Origin: Candidatus Thorarchaeota archaeon
Lineage (GTDB): Archaea; Asgardarchaeota; Thorarchaeia; Thorarchaeales; Thorarchaeaceae
Assembly: GCA_004524595.1 (NCBI GenBank)
Contig: SDOA01000004.1
Location: 1 to 64,000, forward strand
DNA length: 64,000 bases
Direction of reading: 5' to 3'
How positions within the stretch are numbered: position 1 is the first letter of the stretch; each line of letters opens with the position of its first letter. A model generated the notes under the pieces. That model worked only from the letters and a program-made list of their open reading frames with translations, made no database searches and had not been told where the DNA came from. The position numbers and the translations under genes are program-made. Of the stretch, positions 8,472 to 16,702 are shown piece by piece.

Positions 8472-9305
8472 TTACTCAAACTTCTTAGCAATCTTACCCA
8501 TACCATAGATGAATAAGATAATCAATAGAATGGCTCCAAGGTTGGAGATTCCAATGGTCCAGAGACCTGCAAAGAAGTCCATAGATGCAGATGTTCCGAA
8601 GGTGTAGCCCCATGGATTTGTCAATGGATATACAGATCCATTGTATAAGATTCCAAGTAGGAATACAAGCACCATCAACATGTAGAAGATCTTAGCAAGA
8701 TCTCCAAAATAGCCACCAATCTTCTCGCCCAAGAACATCTTGAAGATGTTAAAGAGTCCGTATATCATAAGACACACAGCAAAGGCAATCATGATTGCGC
8801 CGCCCATGAAGATAAACTGGGGCATGATATGATTAGCACTAGTAGCACCGATCATTGCATTGATATCAAATTCAGCATAGAAAGCAATTGCTAATACCAA
8901 GAGTAAGCCCTTCAAGAAGTGAAAAACGTTCTTGATGAAGTCCCAGTTACCCATCCTATTCTCCAAGAATGGTCCAATGAAGAATAGAATACCAACAATG
9001 AGAATTAACACTGCGGTAATAGCCTCGTAGGTAATACCACCTAGTGGTACTACTAACCAAATCACAGAATTTACTATCAGAGCAAGGCCCAAACAGAACC
9101 ATGCCATGTTTTCTTTTCCAATTGCATAATACATTGGAAATAGAAGCCCGATAACTAGAGTAAAGTAATAGACCCAAATCCATGCAGGCTGCGCTAGCAT
9201 TGCAAAGGACAGGAATGTCCAAGGCATGTAAATCAAATAGAATAATGCTAGAGCAATAGCTGACATGTACTGAACTATTGTCTTTACATCATATTCTTGA
9301 CTCAT
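8472..9305 (-). CDS. Polytopic membrane protein, seven to eight TM segments
   Basis: A 277-residue integral membrane protein with about eight hydrophobic helices and only short charged loops. I do not recognise the family; it has no obvious transporter signature. The start is set by a strong AAAGGAG Shine-Dalgarno eight bases before the ATG at 9305, although the frame stays open to 9503. A TATA-like box lies about 60 bases upstream and a hairpin terminator follows, so it is a self-contained transcription unit. Confidence 0.8.
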   Translation of the reverse strand: MSQEYDVKTIVQYMSAIALALFYLIYMPWTFLSFAMLAQPAWIWVYYFTLVIGLLFPMYYAIGKENMAWFCLGLALIVNSVIWLVVPLGGITYEAITAVLILIVGILFFIGPFLENRMGNWDFIKNVFHFLKGLLLVLAIAFYAEFDINAMIGATSANHIMPQFIFMGGAIMIAFAVCLMIYGLFNIFKMFLGEKIGGYFGDLAKIFYMLMVLVFLLGILYNGSVYPLTNPWGYTFGTSASMDFFAGLWTIGISNLGAILLIILFIYGMGKIAKKFE

Positions 9306-9362
9306 TTTAAATTTCTCCTTTGGCCCGAAGGACCACGCAATTGGCTCGATATAGGTTAAAGT

Positions 9363-9371
9363 AGTATAAAT
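9363..9371 (-). promoter_or_regulatory. TATA-like box for the 8472-9305 gene
   Basis: On the minus strand the stretch reads ATTTATACT, about 58-66 bases before the ATG at 9305. That would give a leader of roughly 30 bases containing the Shine-Dalgarno. Confidence 0.45.
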
Positions 9372-9602
9372 CAATGTTGCTTTTGTGAAATTGCATTCGA
9401 CAAATGCCGAACAAAAAGAGCTATATGCATGCTTTTTTGACACCTTTTTGGCGCGATATGGAGATATTACCACTGATCCTGATATATTGGGCCTCATCTT
9501 CATTTTTTGCTAATAATTGAGAAACTCGTTCCTTAAAATCATCGTAACAAAATAAGTGTGAGTTAAATAGACCTTTATTGCCTAAATTGTAGGTGCGCAC
9601 GA

Positions 9603-9977
9603 GTGTATCAGCGATATTCAACTGATAAACCCGAAGAACATGAATTCTCGTTATCATCTCATTGTACTCGCTTTTTGAATGAAGCTAAATTCATGACCGG
9701 GTTGCTTATGCAAGATGCAACCAATCAACTTGACAGAATTGAGATTCTCAATCAACAAAAGAACATACAGAATGCAATAGAGTCCATCTGGCAAGGAGTA
9801 GAAGAGGGATACATACGAGTGCGTTCAATTGCTGTCCTTCGCGCAGTCAGAAAAGTTTCTTGTCCTGATATCGAGAATCGTCTTAAAAGTCCAAATATCG
9901 ACCACGCCCGTATCATCAAAGACCTGCGTCTGCTCATCAATACGTTTGAGTACATCATTAAACCGGAACCTGCTTGA
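9603..9977 (+). CDS. Hypothetical helical protein, start uncertain
   Basis: A frame of 124 codons beginning with GTG. The part after residue 30 (from an ATG at 9693) reads like a soluble helical protein with a balanced residue mix and is more convincing than the first 30 residues. No family is recognised. It lies about 50 bases before the MBL-fold gene in the same direction and may share its transcript. Opposite-strand frames over the same bases look less like protein. Confidence 0.5.
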   Translation: MYQRYSTDKPEEHEFSLSSHCTRFLNEAKFMTGLLMQDATNQLDRIEILNQQKNIQNAIESIWQGVEEGYIRVRSIAVLRAVRKVSCPDIENRLKSPNIDHARIIKDLRLLINTFEYIIKPEPA

Positions 9978-10030
9978 TACCAGAGAGAAAGACTCATTCA
10001 TTCCTTTTACATCATTGATACTTGGTAGAA

Positions 10031-10786
10031 ATGAAGATAACAATGCTGGGAACAGGAACATCTTATCCAGATCCTGAGAGAGTACAGTCAGGAATTCTCA
10101 TTGAACTTGAGAACGATAGAATTCTATTTGATATCGGGGCAGGCACCTATTTTCGAATGAATCAACTAGAAATTGACCTGAAGACCATAAGCTCAATTTT
10201 TATCACACATTTTCACATTGACCACTGCTCTGATTTCTTAATGCTATGTCAGAGCTTGTGGTTATCCGGTGATGATAGACAGTTGGATGTCTATGGACCA
10301 CCTTTCATCATACCATGGTTTAGAGGGATTTTTGATATAACCTACACGTATGCTCGTGACCGTTTATCACTCTCGTCGAGTGTTCTTTATGAAAATGTTG
10401 CTATTCAAGTAGGAGATGCTTTGATATCAAATGTACCTACAATTCATGGCACAATGGATACACGGGCTTTGAAACTTGAAGCAGAGGGTAAGGTCTTTGT
10501 CTATTCTTCAGATACAGCCCCATGTAAAGATGTCATCAACCTAGCGAAAGGAGCAGATGTTCTTGTTCACGAATGCAATTGGTTGGATGGACCACATCCA
10601 GAGGGGGTGCATACTACACCAAGTCAATTAACTGATATTCTTGAAGAAGTCCAGCCACGTAAGGTCATTTTGACACATGTATCTCCAGAAGTTGTAAAGA
10701 ATAGCAACAAAGTAGTTGATATTGTGAATCGTAGAACTGATGCAGAGGTCTTCTTTGGACAAGATTTATTGTCAGTCACTCTTTAG
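10031..10786 (+). CDS. MBL-fold metal-dependent hydrolase (RNase Z-like)
   Basis: A 251-residue metallo-beta-lactamase fold protein. It shows the beta-strand start MLGTGTSYPDPER, the zinc motif THFHIDHCSD, a later His (TIHGT), the Asp in YSSDTAP, and the C-terminal LTHVS strand. The pattern resembles the RNase Z / arylsulfatase-like branch. Its 250-residue length lacks the long exosite arm of many tRNase Z enzymes, so I do not call it rnz. It probably binds two zinc ions and cleaves a phosphodiester or similar bond. The ATG at 10031 is preferred over a TTG three codons upstream. Its stop overlaps that of the convergent membrane gene by 4 bases. Confidence 0.88.
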   Translation: MKITMLGTGTSYPDPERVQSGILIELENDRILFDIGAGTYFRMNQLEIDLKTISSIFITHFHIDHCSDFLMLCQSLWLSGDDRQLDVYGPPFIIPWFRGIFDITYTYARDRLSLSSSVLYENVAIQVGDALISNVPTIHGTMDTRALKLEAEGKVFVYSSDTAPCKDVINLAKGADVLVHECNWLDGPHPEGVHTTPSQLTDILEEVQPRKVILTHVSPEVVKNSNKVVDIVNRRTDAEVFFGQDLLSVTL

Positions 10787-11232
10787 AAGAAGTCTTTTCT
10801 AGGACCCCACATTCTCTTGATATTTGCCATTCCAAAAACACCTCCCATGATAAAGAGTGGTGTCCAAGAGGTCAGATCACGAAAATCGGGTAAGATGAGA
10901 GGTGTCAGACTCTGAGTGAGAGCAATACCATTAATGACAAGAATGAGAAAGAAGACCATCGAGTAACCAAGATTTACAACAGCTGCCTGTTTCGCAAATT
11001 TGTAATCATATTTTTGAATTACATATACTGTATCCCTGAATAGGCGAACAACAAAGAAGAGCATGAAAGTGATGACTCCAATGAATCCCCGTTCAAGATA
11101 GTAGATTAGGTATGTCAAAACTACAATGATGGTATAAAAGAGGTAGTTCACTAAGGGATTGAATGGACGTGGGGTCGGTCGTTGACTCTTTGGTTCAGTT
11201 TCATCAGAAGTAGGAGGGCTCTCGTTATTCAA
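10783..11232 (-). CDS. Small membrane protein, about four TM segments
   Basis: A 149-residue protein with a Pro- and Glu-rich cytosolic N-terminus of about 25 residues, then four hydrophobic segments arranged as two hairpins, ending in a basic tail (MWGPRKDFF). The start is TTG. It could belong to the 2TM/DUF family of short membrane proteins; no function can be read. It shares a 4-base stop overlap with the MBL-fold gene. Confidence 0.65.
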   Translation of the reverse strand: MNNESPPTSDETEPKSQRPTPRPFNPLVNYLFYTIIVVLTYLIYYLERGFIGVITFMLFFVVRLFRDTVYVIQKYDYKFAKQAAVVNLGYSMVFFLILVINGIALTQSLTPLILPDFRDLTSWTPLFIMGGVFGMANIKRMWGPRKDFF

Positions 11233-11460
11233 AGTTTACACACACTCTTCGCACAATCATTCACTAATAATTGACTGCTTGCCAGCAACCAATACGAATT
11301 CTGATTCTTTCACGCAGTCACTGATAACTGTAACTAAATGGGAATTGAAATGAAATTATAGACAGGATAGAGAGGTTTGAATTAACCATGTCAATGTTTA
11401 AAACGTCTAACAACTCTATCCATCCTAGAGCTCGATACAAAATTACCGAGTCGATGTAAT

Positions 11461-12342
11461 ATGGCAGATGCAATTGAATGGACTAATGCCAGTCCTGATC
11501 ACATAGTCTGGAGATATCCAGACAACAGAATTAGTTGGGGTTCGCAACTCATTGTAATGGAGAACCAGGCAGCCATCTTCTATAGAGATGGTCAAGCTCT
11601 GGACACGTTCCTTGCGGGCCGCCACAAGTTAACCACGAGTAGCATGCCCAGCCTTGTTGGATGGTTACAGAAGAAAATAAAGGGTGATGTCTTTGAGGCA
11701 ACCTGTATCTTCATCGCTAGGTCCCAGTTCCAAGGAAAGTTTGGTGGAAGAGGGCAGACAAGCGATCTAGCCCCACTCATGTTCCATGGTAACTTCTGGT
11801 TCAGAGTCAAGGAGCCAAAGATCTTCGTTATGGAAGTCGTTTCTAATCAGAACGCGTTCTCAACTCAGAAGATCAATGATTTCCTCCGCTCTTTCATGAA
11901 CGAGAGAATCATTGATGAGTTCGCACACTATGACCTCCAGGCTGTCTTCACACAGCTTGATGAGACCTCATTAAAGGTCAAAACACAGGTCCGCATGAAC
12001 TTTGAGAGAATTGGTCTTGAACTAGTTGATTTGAAGTTTGAAGGCATAGACACGACCGAGAAGTATCGTGAGCGGCTCTTCTTCATGAAGACCGGTGGCG
12101 TGAGTGGATCCCAGTTGTTGGGTTCAGAGACAGTCAAGTCTTCAGCTGAATCATTAGGTAAGAGCCCAGGTGCAGGCTTCGGCGCAGGCATGGGCTTTAT
12201 GGCAGGTGCTGCGGGTATGATGGGCGCTGGTGGACAGCAACAAGGCGGAGCGGCCCCAGCAGGTGCAAAGTTCTGTCCGAACTGTGGAACTGCATTGAGT
12301 GGCGCAAAGTTCTGTCCGAACTGTGGTACAAAAGTAGGATAA
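11461..12342 (+). CDS. SPFH-domain protein with C-terminal zinc ribbon (YdjI/virion-core-like)
   Basis: Residues 1-215 form an SPFH/Band 7-like domain of the YdjI type: IVWRYPDNRISWGSQLIV at the start, then FWFRVKEP and the helical FSTQKINDFLRSFMNERIID segment. A Gly/Ala/Met/Gln-rich linker (about 225-268) leads to one zinc ribbon built from two near-identical knuckles, CPNCGTALSGAKFCPNCG. The two knuckles are encoded by an exact 23-base direct repeat offset by 39 bases. SPFH proteins form membrane-associated rings and scaffolds; this subtype lacks a TM anchor. No Shine-Dalgarno precedes the ATG, so it may be leaderless or nearly so. A hairpin terminator follows. The adjacent genes give no partner. 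Confidence 0.9.
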   Translation: MADAIEWTNASPDHIVWRYPDNRISWGSQLIVMENQAAIFYRDGQALDTFLAGRHKLTTSSMPSLVGWLQKKIKGDVFEATCIFIARSQFQGKFGGRGQTSDLAPLMFHGNFWFRVKEPKIFVMEVVSNQNAFSTQKINDFLRSFMNERIIDEFAHYDLQAVFTQLDETSLKVKTQVRMNFERIGLELVDLKFEGIDTTEKYRERLFFMKTGGVSGSQLLGSETVKSSAESLGKSPGAGFGAGMGFMAGAAGMMGAGGQQQGGAAPAGAKFCPNCGTALSGAKFCPNCGTKVG

Positions 12343-12353
12343 TCAAGTAAGAT

Positions 12354-12390
12354 TGGTTGGGTAGTTTTGCCCAACCAGTTCTTGTTTTTT
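12354..12390 (+). terminator. Hairpin terminator after the SPFH gene
   Basis: An 8-bp perfect stem (TGGTTGGG at 12354-12361 with CCCAACCA at 12370-12377), an 8-base loop, then a T-rich run ending in six Ts. It starts 12 bases after the stop. Confidence 0.7.
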
Positions 12391-12707
12391 AGAAAGGTTG
12401 TTTTTCATTGACTTGATAATTTCATACACAATAATTACGATAGAAAGTTATGCGGATATACTAAATTCCTTAGATAAATCAAAAATTAGAAGTTACAAAA
12501 TGACATGGCGTGCTTCTATTTCTTAGTAGATGCAATGTTCTGCAATGTTCTCTATTACTACAATATACTATAAATCTATTGAAATATTATATTATTCATT
12601 TTATTTTTATTATTAAAATTGCTATAATAAAAGATTGTCTATTTCTATCATTATTATTTAATTATCTGTTTAGTCTATTCGATTCGAATTATCCTTAATT
12701 GGCCTAA
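12391..12707. other. AT-rich intergenic region without a supported gene
   Basis: Very AT-rich sequence between the SPFH terminator and the end of the prenyltransferase gene. It contains a 10-base tandem duplication (TGCAATGTTC at 12531-12540 and 12541-12550). A 62-codon frame here encodes only hydrophobic, Ile/Leu/Phe-rich residues as expected from base composition, so I do not call it. No tRNA-like or RNA-gene pattern was seen. Confidence 0.5.
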
Positions 12708-13775
12708 TTAAGTTGAGGGAAAACCTAGTTTATAAGCCACGAGTGATAAAATTACTAATAAAACGAGTCCTATCAATAGTATCATCCCAAAAGTCACAGA
12801 CAATCCATAGAGAAGATATCCAAGGGTTAGAAATAGACCTGTAAAAAGCTGTGACATTATTGTTGACCAATTTGCAGGCGCTAATTTTTCGCTCTCATCA
12901 TAGTAACGAATTGTTGTTATAGTTCCAAGGATACCAAGCGGAAGAGTTGCCAGAGCAAGGAGCGATTCCACACGAATGAGATTCAAAGCGACCATAATAA
13001 TAATTGATGCATAGACAGCAGTCATACCAAGTGCATATCCCTTTGCAGCGTGCTTCCGGCCAAGTCGTACAACAATAGTTTTTTTGTTTGCATCTCTATC
13101 TGCAATATAATCAGGAAACTCGTTAATGTAGAGGACCAGTGCAATCAGGAATGATATAGGGATGGAGATGAATCCTGGCTCAAAGAATTGGTCCCAAGGA
13201 ATTATAAGAGGCCACTCAAGAGCGATTGGGATCTGTACTTGCACATAGAAAGAACCTACGACCATCAGTAATCCAAAGACAATCCCAATGACAATCTCAC
13301 CGACACCTCGTTGCACAAATCTGATTGGAGGCGTTGAGTAGAATAGACCAAAGAAGGCGCCTACAAGACCAAAAACGAGTACGACCCATCCAACCCGAAT
13401 AACAAGATACAGACCGATGATTCCTGCGATAGCATAACAGACAATTGCACCAAATGCCACTTCTCGAGGTGTGAGTAATCCCTGTTGAATCGTTCTGCTA
13501 CCACCACTATAAGGTCGAATGAATTCAACATTGATATCATCGCTTCCGGTTTGCTCCTCAGTGTGGTCAAAGAAATCGTTGGTGACGTCAGCACCCCAAT
13601 GAAGGAAGATGCCAGCAAGAAGTGTTAGAAGAAAAAGATCCCAATAGAATACACCCCATAACCCAAATGCAATAGCAGTTCCAACAAAGATTGGGATAGT
13701 TGATGCAGGCAATATTCCAAGCTTAACTTCTTGAAGCCACGCTCTTATCTTTGAAACCTTTCTTTTCTCCTTCAA
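12708..13775 (-). CDS. UbiA-family prenyltransferase, MenA-like
   Basis: A 355-residue membrane enzyme with about nine TM helices. The first Asp-rich motif is NDFFDHTEEQTGSDD, followed by PYSGGSRTIQQGLLTPREV, a block typical of MenA (1,4-dihydroxy-2-naphthoate prenyltransferase). The second motif is NEFPDYIADRDANKKT. Such enzymes attach a polyprenyl chain to an aromatic acceptor, using Mg2+ bound by the Asp motifs. If it is MenA the cell makes a menaquinone-like quinone, which would suit the GGR/FixC-like flavoprotein at 51559. No other men gene is in the window, so the acceptor is inferred. Other UbiA members, such as lipid-ether synthases, remain possible. Confidence 0.85.
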   Translation of the reverse strand: MKEKRKVSKIRAWLQEVKLGILPASTIPIFVGTAIAFGLWGVFYWDLFLLTLLAGIFLHWGADVTNDFFDHTEEQTGSDDINVEFIRPYSGGSRTIQQGLLTPREVAFGAIVCYAIAGIIGLYLVIRVGWVVLVFGLVGAFFGLFYSTPPIRFVQRGVGEIVIGIVFGLLMVVGSFYVQVQIPIALEWPLIIPWDQFFEPGFISIPISFLIALVLYINEFPDYIADRDANKKTIVVRLGRKHAAKGYALGMTAVYASIIIMVALNLIRVESLLALATLPLGILGTITTIRYYDESEKLAPANWSTIMSQLFTGLFLTLGYLLYGLSVTFGMILLIGLVLLVILSLVAYKLGFPST

Positions 13776-13870
13776 TCATCTCAACTCCTTCCGAATCCGT
13801 AAAAAACCTGTACAAGAGCTTTTCCTTACGTTCTTACACGATAAAGAGTTCATGCTATAGGAGGTATGGA

Positions 13871-14542
13871 TCATAACACTATCAGCGTTCCCTGACTCTC
13901 TGGTGTGCATGTTAAGGCGCCACCAACATTTACGTTCTCAAGTCGTACCCAGAAATGACCTGTTGATACTTGGCAGATAAGGTCTCCATACACTGTGGAA
14001 TTCGTTATATCAATTCCATTATTACCCGGGCAATTAATTCCATGATGAAAATTGATACTTTGAAAGGTTGCATCAGTAGCTGTCAAGTTGATATTTCCAT
14101 GTCCAGCTAAAGCCTCAATATCAATGGTATAGGCGCGGTTAATAGTAACATTGACAAATGCCTCTGCGTCCCCTAAATTTAATGCACAGACATCATTAGG
14201 ATTTTCTTTCAAAATCTGGATGGACAAATACTCATCATTTGAGCTGTGTATACACTGAAGCATAGTGTTCTTTCCTTTTGCACCATCAACAAGCACTGTA
14301 AGTCTCCAATTTATCTTGATTATAAAACCGGGATCGTCAACGATATTGAATGTCACGTTATGAAAACAAACATCATAGTATATTGATATGTTTTCGGTTG
14401 TTGGATAGGTCTCCTCAGAGATGATGACTGTTTCATCATAATCTACTAATTCAGTCTGAGAGAGGAGAATGTACAGACCGCCAATTATCATGGCAACGAC
14501 TAATAAAAGAATAAAGAATATACAAATTGACCTTTTTCTCAC
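13871..14542 (-). CDS. Membrane-anchored surface protein, beta-rich (adhesin-like)
   Basis: A 223-residue protein with a basic N-terminus and one hydrophobic segment (residues 7-27), a signal anchor, followed by an extracellular beta-rich domain with many Asn-x-Thr/Ser sequons and repeated short strands (for example NINLTATDATFQSINF). The repeated strand pattern resembles the DUF4097/putative-adhesin beta-solenoid, but this is a weak resemblance. The start is GTG. No neighbour suggests its role. Confidence 0.65.
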   Translation of the reverse strand: MRKRSICIFFILLLVVAMIIGGLYILLSQTELVDYDETVIISEETYPTTENISIYYDVCFHNVTFNIVDDPGFIIKINWRLTVLVDGAKGKNTMLQCIHSSNDEYLSIQILKENPNDVCALNLGDAEAFVNVTINRAYTIDIEALAGHGNINLTATDATFQSINFHHGINCPGNNGIDITNSTVYGDLICQVSTGHFWVRLENVNVGGALTCTPESQGTLIVL

Positions 14543-14734
14543 TTTTACTACTTTCCCGTTTGTGTTAATCCAAAATTGATTTGATTTGAATCAGGAGAAG
14601 ATAATTGTAAAATACAGATAAGCTTTCTTCGAGTTAACAGTGCGAAAATAGAGTAAGTCACGTGAACAACCAGTTATTTACGAAATGCAAAGATTGCAAG
14701 ATTCGTGACGAACTAATATTTTGAAAATCAATCA

Positions 14735-16561
14735 TTATTCTCGCCGAATTGCGACTACGACAACGCCCATTAAGATTATAGATATAACAGGTGCAGCAAT
14801 CCAAAGCATAGGTATTGGTTCAACATCAGCTACTTGTGGATCGGTTCCCAGTTGATACTCTTCAATATTGGTGTATTTGTCATTATCTGGATCCTCATGA
14901 GCATCATCTACTAAGGGATTCAAACCATGAGCTAGCTCCCATGCATCATCCATCCCGTCAAAATCAGAATCGGAACTTAGAGGGTTCAATCCGAGAAAAT
15001 ACTCTTCAAGATTTGTAAGTGAATCATTATCTGCATCATCGTGTGCATCACTTGGATCAAGAGGATCAAATCCCATTTGAAGTTCATAAGCATCTGGCAT
15101 AAGGTCAAAATCCGAATCAGGGTTATTGGGGTCTAGACCCATTATAATTTCCAACGCATCAGAGATGGTATCATTATCAGAGTCAATCTCAAAGAGACCT
15201 ATATCAAGCCAGTATTCTTCACTATCATTTACACCATTATTATCAATGTCTGAATCGAATTCAATATAGACGTCAACACCAACACTACCAGAACCAGTAT
15301 TGTCGATAATTAGCTCGTATAGCCCATCTGTTACCGCGGGATAAGATAGTACATGTGTAGGTTCCCAAGGATTTCCTGTTGTATACATTGATGTATTTAG
15401 CAGAATGTCATTGGGATTTATCAACGAGAAATTGACGCTACTTCCATACCAACGAGAAGAGATACTGATAGTTGTAGGTGTGGAGATAGGTATGTAGAAT
15501 ACTGAAGAGAACCCTGTTGAAATGGTCCTAACATCAAAGAGTTGTGATTTCTGACCATATGCCCTACTCATGGAGAATGCGAGACTCGCTCCAATAAATG
15601 CAGCAGTTTCTCGTCCAAGATAGTAACTAAATTCATTTCTACTCCAGATATCACTTACTGTTCCAGAAATATAGTCATTCATATAGCCGGATTCATAAGC
15701 AGAGAGAATGTTCTGAAAACCACGCTCTGCAAAATGATAGTTACTCGAACTACTCCAAAAGGGAGCATCACTTGCAGGGAGAATTTTGACCATGTCTGTA
15801 CCATAATAGTTACCCATCGTCTTTGCTAGCTCAGCCCAATATCGCGCACCTATATTATATGCCAGAAGGATCTTTTCATCAGGGTCCGCATACCTGTATT
15901 GTCTTAGAATAGTATCAACATTATACATAGCTAGGATGTCTATTTCAGCAAGAAGAAACTGGTTTGATAGTTCTTTGCTCCCCAAAAGACCTCCCATTGC
16001 ATGTTCTCCGTTGAATGCAATGAAAAGAATATCTAAAGGCCATTCGTAGGTGGAGAAAATTCTAATCAACTCAAGCAGTACAGCAATTCCACTACCATCC
16101 TTATTTGCACCCGGGCTTCCATCTCTTGTATCATAATGAGCACTGACAATGAAGACAGGAAGCTCGTTATTTTCATGTGGTAAATAGCCTGGGAGTCGAC
16201 CAATAATGTTCTTGAAATTTCCATTCACTTCAATCTGTATTCTGCCTTTAGAATACTCGGTCATCTGATCAATGAGCCAATATCTAGCTTCCTCATTAGT
16301 ACTTTCAGGTATATCACTGTAGGACATGATGTAGCGAGAACCTAGTTCAGAAAACTCGCGAACTATTTCCATATAATTCGTTAGATTGATTAATGAATAA
16401 ATAGCAGGGGCAAAATTCTCGCCGTATACCCTGTGTAGATTCTCAGAAACCTCGGAGGTGTTGAAAAGCGGCGGTTCATTTGATGATAGGCTTACAATAT
16501 GTCCACTAGGAAACACTAAACACATTACTACTAGTATAGACAACAACCACTGCCTTTTCAT
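14735..16561 (-). CDS. Secreted M28-like metallopeptidase with calcium-type repeats and C-terminal TM anchor
   Basis: The N-terminus MKRQWLLSILVVMCLVFPSG is a signal peptide; I start at this ATG rather than 19 codons upstream. Residues about 50-330 resemble an M28 aminopeptidase: HYDTRDGSPGANKDGSG supplies the first His and bridging Asp, FNGEHAMGGLLGS the catalytic Glu, and NVDTI an Asp. In M28 the second residue of the Glu pair is normally Glu and here it is His, and the usual SDH block reads SDAPFW, so the metal site looks altered. A beta domain follows (about 340-445), then four or five DxDxD thrombospondin-3/EF-hand-like calcium repeats (DSDNDTISDALE, DSDFDLMPDAYE, DSDFDGMDDAWE) and a C-terminal TM helix ending in RRE. 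It is anchored outside the cell; activity is plausible but not certain. Confidence 0.85.
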   Translation of the reverse strand: MKRQWLLSILVVMCLVFPSGHIVSLSSNEPPLFNTSEVSENLHRVYGENFAPAIYSLINLTNYMEIVREFSELGSRYIMSYSDIPESTNEEARYWLIDQMTEYSKGRIQIEVNGNFKNIIGRLPGYLPHENNELPVFIVSAHYDTRDGSPGANKDGSGIAVLLELIRIFSTYEWPLDILFIAFNGEHAMGGLLGSKELSNQFLLAEIDILAMYNVDTILRQYRYADPDEKILLAYNIGARYWAELAKTMGNYYGTDMVKILPASDAPFWSSSSNYHFAERGFQNILSAYESGYMNDYISGTVSDIWSRNEFSYYLGRETAAFIGASLAFSMSRAYGQKSQLFDVRTISTGFSSVFYIPISTPTTISISSRWYGSSVNFSLINPNDILLNTSMYTTGNPWEPTHVLSYPAVTDGLYELIIDNTGSGSVGVDVYIEFDSDIDNNGVNDSEEYWLDIGLFEIDSDNDTISDALEIIMGLDPNNPDSDFDLMPDAYELQMGFDPLDPSDAHDDADNDSLTNLEEYFLGLNPLSSDSDFDGMDDAWELAHGLNPLVDDAHEDPDNDKYTNIEEYQLGTDPQVADVEPIPMLWIAAPVISIILMGVVVVAIRRE

Positions 16562-16702
16562 ATGTTTTGCCCCTGTATTCCCATAAAAAAAGGGTAGTGT
16601 ACGCGCAAATAATGACATTTAAGCGTGAAAAGCAGAGTCTGTTATATGGGACAGATATTATAGTAATCTGACAATAATCATCTAGGAATTGATAGACTCT
16701 CA

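Noticed and set aside
9421..9657. 78-codon minus-strand frame before the hypothetical 9603 gene
   Set aside because: Part of it looks mildly protein-like, but it overlaps the start of the 9603 frame, has no start signal and matches no family.
11928..12374. 148-codon minus-strand frame over the SPFH gene
   Set aside because: Low-complexity Pro/Ala/Cys-rich shadow of the zinc-ribbon and Gly-rich coding sequence.
12531..12550. 10-base tandem duplication as a possible repeat array
   Set aside because: Only two copies, no further units or spacers, so not a CRISPR or satellite array.
12510..12698. 62-codon frame in the AT-rich gap
   Set aside because: Almost only Ile, Leu, Phe, Tyr and Lys, as expected from AT-rich random sequence, and no ribosome binding site.
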